From Spirochaetales bacterium (lineage in GTDB: Bacteria > Spirochaetota > Spirochaetia > Treponematales > Treponemataceae), in contig JAFGIM010000151.1 in NCBI GenBank assembly GCA_016929605.1, forward strand, positions 1 through 44,959: a stretch of DNA of 44,959 bases, read 5' to 3'. Shown here piece after piece: positions 8,801 through 15,890 of this stretch. The translations under genes and the position numbers were made by a program. Numbering within the stretch: the stretch's first letter is position 1; every line of letters starts with the position of its first letter. Below the pieces are notes generated by a model that saw only the letters and a program-made list of their open reading frames with translations, had not been told where the DNA came from and ran no database searches.

Positions 8801-9005
8801 TTCTGGCGATATTGATCTGGTAATTAACATACCCAAAAACAACCGCGAAGTGGAGCTTAAAAACGACGCGATTATCCGCAGTCTTGCCGTGGATCTTGAC
8901 ATACCCCTTATCACCAATATCAAGATCGCAAAGCAGTTTATCGACTCTCTTGAATGGTACAAAAACCGAGGCCTTGAAGTTAAAAGTCGGGAGGAATATC
9001 GCTAG
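5832..9005 (+). CDS. carB: Carbamoyl-phosphate synthase large subunit-like protein (two ATP-grasp halves + MGS domain), divergent
   Basis: KVLILGSGAPRIGQAGEYDNAGLQAL, EANPRVSRSTALASKATGVP, YHIGSSLEYDWCCYHAL, YGGQVAGELTMPL, MGS domain (LLSTGPIEDKVDFIDSAKKLLAMGYRLAASGGTARFLKNNGI). Likely start ATG 5832 overlapping the carA end (ORF track opens upstream at 5787). Confidence 0.87.
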   Translation: MKHYRITTPKKVLILGSGAPRIGQAGEYDNAGLQALRALKDGGIATVLINPNMTAVQTSASAADSIYFLPVTAEFAAKVIEKEQPDSLIVSYGGKDALYCALELEKEGILEKHSIQILGTSLSNLALAANRDEFSRAMKAAGIPTPASFPAATEAEAIELSNGLSFPVLMRTNGSDEAELCNTPQELSAYFNAHGPLILEEWLGGWKEIECVTVRDAMDNCVLSCTLECLDPVGIHSGDSIVVSPCQSLTDCELQAIRDTAFATARALGVIGEVSLRFAKDPASAAFRLLEANPRVSRSTALASKATGVPLGYLCARIALGFSLSETENKLSGTGYLCSEPSPDYLAIRMPRWDFSKFSGVDPHLGHRMKSVGEALAFGKTVPEALQKAARMTVPRSDGIACHPFTFRNIREELKNPTDLRIFAVYSALAQGWTVERIHKHTRIDPWFIAELLPILDIENRLRSAKSASDKALLAQAKQAGFSDNQIALCIGTRAEKIRALRRELSLHPFIKQIDGSVTEHPSKSNVLYMTYNAACDDVQPSGKGTVVAGSGAYHIGSSLEYDWCCYHALKTLKKSGIWAIAINNNPAATSTESQAADRVYCEELSLERVLDIMEAEQADNILTSYGGQVAGELTMPLHRAGISVGGTDAADKDRAENHHKFSALCNELGIKQSEWAQALSPASAREWVAKTGFPILVRPNGVEEGPALSVAWDQDSFEDIITKAGIIDAENPVILSRYIENSREIEIDAIANNGEILVYAISEHIENAGVHSGDATVVLPAQRIYLSTARAVKKAARRVAERLNITGAFNLQFLAKSDGIMAISCTARASRSLPFCSKVFGTDMVEMAVRAQMGLEVKRVDGSQLDLDYVGVRAAQFSYSRLKGADPVAGVTMASTGEAGCLGRGVRDAFMKAFLSTGYRIPMRTILLSTGPIEDKVDFIDSAKKLLAMGYRLAASGGTARFLKNNGIYAQPLAWPLENKKPNIEDALRSGDIDLVINIPKNNREVELKNDAIIRSLAVDLDIPLITNIKIAKQFIDSLEWYKNRGLEVKSREEYR

Positions 9006-9010
9006 CGCTC

Positions 9011-9046
9011 TGGTACAATAAAAAAAGTTCCAGTATAGTCGTCGCC
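9011..9046 (+). promoter_or_regulatory. Putative promoter of MATE gene
   Basis: TGGTAC - 17 nt - TATAGT (9034-9039) - 7 nt - ATG 9047. Confidence 0.4.
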
Positions 9047-10447
9047 ATGACCCATACTAAATACCTCGGCTCGGCCTCGTTTTACCGGCAGGCACTCTCT
9101 CTTGGCCTTCCGGTGATGTTACAAGTTCTTATACAGAATCTTGTCTCACTTATCGACAACTTTATGGTTGCCGGCCTTGGCGACGTTAAAATGAGTGGGG
9201 TGAACATTACCAACACCCTGCTCTTTGTCTTTTTTGTCGCGCTTAACACCCTGGTGTCCGCCGGTGGAATTTTTATGTCCCAGTTCAACGGCGCAAAAGA
9301 CGAGCGGGGAATGCAAAACACCTTCCGCTTTAAGCTTATCGCGGCAATGGGCCTTGCAGGCCTCTTTATCATGATCTCTACAGTCTTTCCTGCGCAGATC
9401 CTTGGCCTTTTGGTAAACGTTAACACCCAGGGACCCGAGATAGTCGTTCAGGGAAAAATCTATCTGAGTGTCATTACCCTAACCTTTCTCCCCATCGCCA
9501 TCTCGGTAGCTATTGGTTCCTCCCTAAGGGAAATCGGCATCGTCCGTCCTCCGCTTGTTATCACCGTCATCGCAACCCTCATCAATACCTTCTTGAACTG
9601 GGTGCTTATTTACGGAAATCTTGGCGCACCTCGATTGGAAGTTGCCGGAGCTGGCTATGCGACCCTTATAGCTCGCATGTGTGAGCTTATCATGTTTATC
9701 GTCTATATCCGAAAAACCCGGCCCGCATTTTACATCAAAGCGCGAACCGTTTTTATGGTTAATCTCAAGCTCTTTATTTCCATTCTTAAAAAGGGGGGTA
9801 TCATCTTCCTGTCGGAAATGTCGTGGGTAATTACGGAAACCGTCATGATCGCGGCATATAACGGACGTGGCGGAGCCGAGATTGTTGCTGGAATGGCTGC
9901 TGCATGGGCTATAGCCAATATCTTCATGCTTGTGTTCGGAGGCATACACACCGCCGTTGGCGTTATTGTTGGTGGAACCCTGGGACGAAACGAACTTGAG
10001 CTGGCTCAAGAGCAAGCCCGCTGGCTCAGAACAGGCGCGATCATCATGGGTGTCTTTGTTGCAATTATCGAAGCCTTTTCGGTCTTCATTATTCCCATTG
10101 TATTCGGAAATCTTTCCGTCGACGCCCAACAAGTCACCAGGGGCATGCTCTGGGTTATCTCGTTCTATATGCCGCTGTGGACCTATCTTAACGCACAATT
10201 CGCAACTGCCCGCTCAGGAGGAGACGCTATAATGGGTGCCTGGGTAGACGGAAGCGTGAACACCATTGTATTCCTCCCCGCCATCTTGCTACTAACCTTT
10301 TTTACCGGCCTTGGTCCAATTGAGATATACGCCATTGTCAAGATAACCGACTTTATTAAAGTCGCCATCGCCCACTGGCAATTACACACAGGCAGATGGA
10401 TCAAGAACCTGGCGAACGAGCATCGTCAAGATCCGGTGAGCATCTAG
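9047..10447 (+). CDS. MATE family efflux transporter
   Basis: 466 aa, 12 TM-like; LGLPVMLQVLIQNLVSLIDNFMVAGLGDVKMSGVNI, repeated halves. Confidence 0.92.
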   Translation: MTHTKYLGSASFYRQALSLGLPVMLQVLIQNLVSLIDNFMVAGLGDVKMSGVNITNTLLFVFFVALNTLVSAGGIFMSQFNGAKDERGMQNTFRFKLIAAMGLAGLFIMISTVFPAQILGLLVNVNTQGPEIVVQGKIYLSVITLTFLPIAISVAIGSSLREIGIVRPPLVITVIATLINTFLNWVLIYGNLGAPRLEVAGAGYATLIARMCELIMFIVYIRKTRPAFYIKARTVFMVNLKLFISILKKGGIIFLSEMSWVITETVMIAAYNGRGGAEIVAGMAAAWAIANIFMLVFGGIHTAVGVIVGGTLGRNELELAQEQARWLRTGAIIMGVFVAIIEAFSVFIIPIVFGNLSVDAQQVTRGMLWVISFYMPLWTYLNAQFATARSGGDAIMGAWVDGSVNTIVFLPAILLLTFFTGLGPIEIYAIVKITDFIKVAIAHWQLHTGRWIKNLANEHRQDPVSI

Positions 10448-10577
10448 CGGAACAATGAGAACAACAGCCTGAACAACCGCCTCCCTGCCCACCGTTCGCT
10501 TTTGATCTACGGAACACCGAAACTATCGAAAGCCCGGCCAGGCAGGCGAGTACTATACCAGCAATAAATGTAGCCAT
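10401..10577 (-). CDS. Small FeoB-associated-type Cys-rich membrane protein (58 aa)
   Basis: Minus strand: MATFIAGIVLACLAGLSIVSVFRRSKANGGQGGGCSGCCSHCSARCSPDLDDARSPGS*; single TM + basic stretch + CxxCCxxC; SD GGAGG 6 nt before ATG. Below the ORF-track length cutoff. Confidence 0.65.
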   Translation of the reverse strand: MATFIAGIVLACLAGLSIVSVFRRSKANGGQGGGCSGCCSHCSARCSPDLDDARSPGS

Positions 10578-10588
10578 AAAACACCTCC

Positions 10589-10600
10589 GGGTTATAACCC
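10589..10600. promoter_or_regulatory. Perfect 12-bp palindrome GGGTTATAACCC upstream of the Cys-rich small ORF
   Basis: Direct reading; overlaps the edge of the SD region. Confidence 0.35.
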
Positions 10601-10695
10601 TTATTTAAGTTTACTAAAGCTAACAAAATGGGTCAAGGTAATCCGAAGTTTTAATAGCGAAAAAATCCGGATTCGGATACACTACATATCATTCA

Positions 10696-11811
10696 ATGAT
10701 CCAAGTAGTACAAGAAAACGACAAGTACCTTACCGACCAGCTTATCACCTGCATCGGAAACAAACGTAACCTTCTCCCCTTTATTGGCAAGGCCCTGTCT
10801 CTGGTACGCGAACGTGAAGGTAAGTCCGCTCTTTCCTTTTTTGATGTTTTCTCAGGATCAGGTATCGTTTCCCGCTACTTCCGGCAATTCGCTTCCTGTA
10901 TCGTCGCAAACGACTTGGAGCCGTATGCCACAACCATATCCCGTTGCTACCTATCCCCCTCATCCCTTATGCGTTCTCCTGAATTTATCGCGGTATGGCA
11001 AAGTATCCGCAACAAACTCGATCATGAACCACTACTGCCAGGACCACTTTCACGTCATTATGCGCCACAAGATGACACACACATCGGGCAAGGAGAGCGC
11101 GTGTTTTATACCTCGCGAAACGCCCGATACCTTGATACCGCGCGAGCACTGATCGCTCAAGCCCCCCTGCAATGGCAAGACCTCCTGCTTGCCCCCCTCT
11201 TGTCCGAAGCATCCATTCATGCAAACACCGCAGGAGTCTTTAAGGGTTTTTATAAAAACGCAGAAACAGGCGTCGGCACCTTTGGAGGAAAAAAAGGAGA
11301 CGCCCTTTCACGAATAATGGGTAACATACACCTTGAATTACCAGTAACCAGCGCTTTTGACTGTCCGGCAATCGTATTATCGGGAGATGCAAACGAGGTA
11401 AGCCGTATCGCCCCGGAGGTTGATATTGCCTACCTTGACCCCCCCTACAACCAACATCCCTATGGATCGAACTATTTTATGCTTAACTTGTTGGTGGATG
11501 GCAACGAACCCGAAAAACCATCAGCGATTTCAGGTATTCCCGCACACTGGAATCGTTCCCGATACAACAAACGTATCGAGGCGGCCCTCGCGCTTGAAGA
11601 CCTTGTGTCTTCCCTCAAGGCATCCTATCTGCTTATCTCTTTTAACTCCGAAGGATTTATCTCGCGAGGCATAATGGAAACACTCCTGCAAAAATTCGGA
11701 GAGGTGCACATCATGGAAACACCCTATAGTGTTTTTCGGGGAAGTCGCAATCTTGCAGGAAGGGAAAAGCAGGTTACAGAGTACCTCTACCTGGTTAAAA
11801 AAAATGCTTAA
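10696..11811 (+). CDS. D12-class DNA adenine-N6 methyltransferase
   Basis: Cofactor-loop region FDVFSGSGIVSRYF, catalytic DPPY in IAYLDPPYNQHPYGSNYFMLNLL, KxYL(T)DQLITCIGNKRNLLPFI at N-terminus. Confidence 0.88.
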   Translation: MIQVVQENDKYLTDQLITCIGNKRNLLPFIGKALSLVREREGKSALSFFDVFSGSGIVSRYFRQFASCIVANDLEPYATTISRCYLSPSSLMRSPEFIAVWQSIRNKLDHEPLLPGPLSRHYAPQDDTHIGQGERVFYTSRNARYLDTARALIAQAPLQWQDLLLAPLLSEASIHANTAGVFKGFYKNAETGVGTFGGKKGDALSRIMGNIHLELPVTSAFDCPAIVLSGDANEVSRIAPEVDIAYLDPPYNQHPYGSNYFMLNLLVDGNEPEKPSAISGIPAHWNRSRYNKRIEAALALEDLVSSLKASYLLISFNSEGFISRGIMETLLQKFGEVHIMETPYSVFRGSRNLAGREKQVTEYLYLVKKNA

Positions 11812-12446
11812 GAAAGTCCATTTCTTGGACACACATCATTAATGCAACAACTATCGCACAAGGGTTTACGGGCAGTGCATACATACCGTCCATGGAGCAA
11901 GAGCCAGTGATGCGCACTATGTATATACCGAGCGGGAATCTTGGAGATCAAATCCTCTTCCATAGCGCGAACTGAGTCGGCAACGCTTAAACCAATCCGG
12001 GGGGCAATCCGCCACAGATGTGTGTCCACGGGGACAGTCGCTTGCCCAAACACCACATTTAAAATGACGCTTGCTGTTTTTGGTCCTACCCCCGGTAAAC
12101 CCTCCAACTCCTTACGCGTAGAAGGAATCTTTCCTCCATACCGTTCAAGGAGCATTGCGCTTAGGGCAATAATATGGCGAGCCTTTGTTGGATAGAGATT
12201 AACTGATGAGATAAACGTTTTAAGGCCTTCTTCTCCCAGATCAACCATGGCCTGTGGATTATCCACTAACGCAAATAAAGGCCCGGTAGCGCGGTTAACA
12301 CCCTTATCTGTCATCTGAGCCGAAAGGACTACCGCCACCAGAAGTGTAAAATCATTCACGCTTTCCAGCTCGGTCTTTGGTTCCGGATTCGCCCTGGACA
12401 AACGCATAAACACCTTTTCAATCCCTCGTGCATCAAGCATTCTCAT
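11808..12446 (-). CDS. nth: Endonuclease III (likely start ATG 12446; ORF extends to 12482)
   Basis: HhH LEGLPGVGPKTASVILN, catalytic VDTHLWR, Fe-S loop C-x6-C-x2-C-x5-C (CTARKPLCDSCCINDVC). Confidence 0.93.
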   Translation of the reverse strand: MRMLDARGIEKVFMRLSRANPEPKTELESVNDFTLLVAVVLSAQMTDKGVNRATGPLFALVDNPQAMVDLGEEGLKTFISSVNLYPTKARHIIALSAMLLERYGGKIPSTRKELEGLPGVGPKTASVILNVVFGQATVPVDTHLWRIAPRIGLSVADSVRAMEEDLISKIPARYIHSAHHWLLLHGRYVCTARKPLCDSCCINDVCPRNGLS

Positions 12447-12501
12447 GCTCCGAGTGTAGCCCGTGTTCCGTAAAACGCTCAATACCTGCTATACTCCGTC
12501 C
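12447..12501. promoter_or_regulatory. Divergent overlapping promoters for nth and the ABC-F gene
   Basis: nth (minus): TTGAGC (12482-12477) - 18 - TACACT (12458-12453) - 6 nt - ATG. ABC-F (plus): weak -35 near 12466, TATACT 12490-12495, 6 nt to ATG 12502. Confidence 0.55.
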
Positions 12502-14421
12502 ATGAACCTTTTGTCTGTTAGCCGCCTTGCCCGTTCCGCACGGGAGGGTTTATTGTTTTCGCAGGTAACCTTTGGGATTGATGAGGGAGAAAAAGTTGCC
12601 CTGATTGGCCACAATGGCTCCGGTAAAAGCACCCTCTTGGCGTGCATCGCAGGCCTTCTGGATCCAGACCAGGGTCAATCCGTAATAAACAAGGAAGCCG
12701 GGTGCTCCTTCCTTCCGCAAAATCCGGTCTTCCGTCCGGAAGATTCAATCCTGGACCATGTATTCAGCTCCAACAGTCCCTCTTTGTCCGTAATTCGCGA
12801 TTACCGTGCCCTGTGCGATCGGCTTGCCACTCAGGAAAATCTCTCCGCAACGCTTTCGGATACCCTTGCCCGAGTTACCCATCGCATGGATGAAGGGAAC
12901 CTGTGGAATTGGGAATATCGTATCGAATCCATCCTGACAAGCCTTGGCATTACCGACCTTTCCCGAAAAATGGGGGAACTGTCTGGTGGAATGCTTAAAA
13001 AGGTTTCACTCGCGCAGGTGCTGGTAGAAGACACGCGACTACTGTTGATGGATGAGCCGACTAACCATCTAGATATTGAAACCATTGCCTGGCTCGAGAA
13101 CTACCTCTGCGAAACAGAACGCAGTGTGCTCATGGTTACCCACGACCGCTACTTTCTTGATGCGGTGTGCACCTCTATTTATGAGTTGGACAATCGCGTT
13201 CTTACGCGCTACGAGGGAAACTTTTCTCGCTATCTGGAGAAAAAGCAAATTGAAGAAGAAATAGCAGCCAATACCGAAACCCGCATAGAATCGGTATTAC
13301 GCACAGAGCGTGAATGGCTAATGAGAGGCCCACAAGCCCGTGGAACCAAGGCCAGGGCGAGGGTGGATGCCATCCGCAAAATGATTAACCGTGACAAGCG
13401 GGAAGTTAAGACAGAATACGCCTTTGAGGTAACCGGCAGACGCATGGGTGGAAAAGTATTGACGGCCGAAGGCCTTTCCAAATCATTCCCTGCTCCTGGA
13501 GGAACCAAAACCGTTATAAAGGATTTCTCCTGGACCTTTACCCCGGGAGAGCGCATTGGAATTTTCGGATCAAACGGTTCTGGCAAAACCACGCTCCTAA
13601 ACCTGTTATCCGGGGAGCTGGAGCCAGATCAGGGCATTGTCTCACGCGGCGAGACAATGGTCTTTGGGTATTACCGACAAAACCCCGAGCTATCGTTTCC
13701 GGATCAAACGGTACTGGAATATATTCAGGATACCGCCGAACTTATCCGCCTTGCAGACGGCAGGGATTTAACCGCGTCACAACTGCTGGAACGCTTTGGT
13801 TTTACGGGAAAAGTTCAACACTCGCCTGTTGCCACCCTGTCGGGGGGAGAAAAAAAGCGAGTCTATTTAGTGCGTATCTTAATGAGTAATCCCAACTTCC
13901 TGATACTGGACGAACCAACAAACGATTTTGATATCTATACCATGGGTGTTCTTGAATCCTTCCTGTCCGGTTACAAGGGATGCCTCCTTGTAGTCTCGCA
14001 CGATCGTTTTTTTATGGATCGTGTCGCAGAAACCCTTTTTATTCTGGACGATGAAGGAACGATACGTCACGTTCCCTTTTCTACAAGCGACTATCTTTCC
14101 TACCGGGCAGCCGAAGAAGCAGAACGCACTCAAAAAATCGCAGCAGAAAAACGAAACCGACCAATAGAGAGCACCGCAATTTCTACCGACTCATTAGATA
14201 CCAAACCCAAAAAACGGAGCTTCAAAGAGCAAAAGGAATTCGATCAGATAGAAACGCGTATTGCAGAGATGGAGGAGCAAAAGGGAACGATGGAAGCCCT
14301 TCTCTCAGGCGGCGAAAGTGATCACCAAAAGATTCGCACTATTGCCGAAGAGTATGAAAAGCTCTCCCGGGAGCTGGAAAGTGCGTATGAGCGATGGGAA
14401 CACCTCGCCTCTCTCTGCTAG
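12502..14421 (+). CDS. ABC-F family ATP-binding protein (ORF from 12463; likely start ATG 12502)
   Basis: Two ABC cassettes (GHNGSGKSTLL/LSGGMLKKVSLAQVL/LLLMDEPTNHLD; GSNGSGKTTLL/LSGGEKKRVYLVRIL/LILDEPTNDFD), no TM, C-terminal coiled coil. Confidence 0.93.
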   Translation: MNLLSVSRLARSAREGLLFSQVTFGIDEGEKVALIGHNGSGKSTLLACIAGLLDPDQGQSVINKEAGCSFLPQNPVFRPEDSILDHVFSSNSPSLSVIRDYRALCDRLATQENLSATLSDTLARVTHRMDEGNLWNWEYRIESILTSLGITDLSRKMGELSGGMLKKVSLAQVLVEDTRLLLMDEPTNHLDIETIAWLENYLCETERSVLMVTHDRYFLDAVCTSIYELDNRVLTRYEGNFSRYLEKKQIEEEIAANTETRIESVLRTEREWLMRGPQARGTKARARVDAIRKMINRDKREVKTEYAFEVTGRRMGGKVLTAEGLSKSFPAPGGTKTVIKDFSWTFTPGERIGIFGSNGSGKTTLLNLLSGELEPDQGIVSRGETMVFGYYRQNPELSFPDQTVLEYIQDTAELIRLADGRDLTASQLLERFGFTGKVQHSPVATLSGGEKKRVYLVRILMSNPNFLILDEPTNDFDIYTMGVLESFLSGYKGCLLVVSHDRFFMDRVAETLFILDDEGTIRHVPFSTSDYLSYRAAEEAERTQKIAAEKRNRPIESTAISTDSLDTKPKKRSFKEQKEFDQIETRIAEMEEQKGTMEALLSGGESDHQKIRTIAEEYEKLSRELESAYERWEHLASLC

Positions 14422-14428
14422 TCTTGAA

Positions 14429-15196
14429 TCACCGCTTATCGCGGTCGGCAAGCCGGGCAAGCATAGAGGAGGGATCATAGCGGGCCGTACACACTTGAAT
14501 CTTGCCCGTATCTGTTTCCCACAGGGCATACCAGGCAGGCCATAGTGAGTCTTGGCCTATTCCATCGGCCCCATATTCCGGTCTCATAATGTAGCGAGGC
14601 CAACCAACGCTACCGGGATTAAACAAATATGAATCGGCGACAAAGGATTTCCCTATGTCCGGATACCCCGCTATCGCCCCGGTAGTCGCTCCCGGCTTCC
14701 ATAGGGCACACTCGTGGGTATGCCCAAAAAAGCAGCGGTGGAAGCCACTTGCTTCCATCCGGCTAAAAGAAAGGTTCGCGGATGCTTTATCAAGGATATA
14801 CCCCGTAAGAGGCTCGATAGGGGAACCATGAACTGCATACACACGCTCAGCGCCAAATTCTGCATAACCCTGCGGTAATAAACTGGATAGCCATTCCATG
14901 GATTCCATGGACAAAAGACTTGCCGAGCGTTTAATCGATTCCTGTGCCTCTGTGTTAAACCAGGTAAGCGCAAGACCTCCGCCAAGAGCCGCGTCATGAT
15001 TCCCTGCAAGGACAAGAGATTCCTCCAAATCAAGAGAAATATCCCGAAGTCTCTGCACACAGGCTTCGTCATCAGGGCCATACCCCGTTATATCGCCTAA
15101 ACACACCAGTCCATCTACACTTTGCAACGTTTCATCAAGAACCGCGGTAAGGGCGTCCAGGTTAGCATGTATATCAGAAACCAGCAGTATTTTCAT
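14429..15196 (-). CDS. Metallophosphoesterase family protein (likely start ATG 15196)
   Basis: MKILLVSDIHANLDALTAVLDE, CLGDITGYGPDD, LAGNHDAAL, FFGHTHECALW, NPGSVGWPR. Confidence 0.9.
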   Translation of the reverse strand: MKILLVSDIHANLDALTAVLDETLQSVDGLVCLGDITGYGPDDEACVQRLRDISLDLEESLVLAGNHDAALGGGLALTWFNTEAQESIKRSASLLSMESMEWLSSLLPQGYAEFGAERVYAVHGSPIEPLTGYILDKASANLSFSRMEASGFHRCFFGHTHECALWKPGATTGAIAGYPDIGKSFVADSYLFNPGSVGWPRYIMRPEYGADGIGQDSLWPAWYALWETDTGKIQVCTARYDPSSMLARLADRDKR

Positions 15197-15223
15197 ACAT
15201 CCTGAAGTATACTCTTCTTGTAG

Positions 15224-15808
15224 ATGCAAAACAGCCCTGCCAAGAATCTTTCCCGTTTCCTCACCGACCGCTTCAGTTCCGAATGGAAACTGCTTACGGA
15301 AACAGAACGGTATCTATCCAACACCCCGGAAGCCCCCCTGTACGAGTCACGCTTCCGCCTCTGGCGAGAGAAGCTAAACCGCATTTCCAGGGGTTCAACC
15401 GAGCTGATAAGCCTTAGAAGCGAGATTGTCGATCTAAGAAAAGAACTTCGTCTTAAAGGTTATGACCTTTCTCTGGGTCTACAAACGCTCGTCCTGGAGG
15501 GATTTCGTGACGACACCGCCATGGCAGAAGGATTTTCCCGGGTAGTGCTCTGCTTTACCAATGTGGGCCTCTTTTTCCATACCGGCAGCGCAAATCACAT
15601 AGCCCTGGCCCAGGAAATGGACATACGGCTTCATACACTCAAAGGCATCACCTCTCGAGAAAGCCATTATCTGTGGTATGCCCGCACCGCACAGGGGCTT
15701 ATCCTATCTGGAGGAGCTACAGAAACAAAAGAATCGTTTCTCAGACTGGAAGCGCTGGTCACCGCCAATCCCCTCAAGCTGTTATCAGCCCTTAAGGACT
15801 TGCGATGA
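15224..15808 (+). CDS. Hypothetical protein (194 aa)
   Basis: Intact ORF divergent to the phosphoesterase; no recognised family. Confidence 0.7.
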   Translation: MQNSPAKNLSRFLTDRFSSEWKLLTETERYLSNTPEAPLYESRFRLWREKLNRISRGSTELISLRSEIVDLRKELRLKGYDLSLGLQTLVLEGFRDDTAMAEGFSRVVLCFTNVGLFFHTGSANHIALAQEMDIRLHTLKGITSRESHYLWYARTAQGLILSGGATETKESFLRLEALVTANPLKLLSALKDLR

Positions 15809-15890
15809 AGATATTTTACCAAGTGAAATTTGATTCTTAAGCAAAACAGGAATACAATAGGGAAACAATGAATCAAAAAAGAGGCTTCTC

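Noticed and set aside
4732-9005. carA/carB as decaying pseudogenes
   Set aside because: Both ORFs are full length with no frameshifts or stops, overlapping start/stop and retained scaffold motifs; a divergent functional pair is at least as plausible, so they are listed as CDS.
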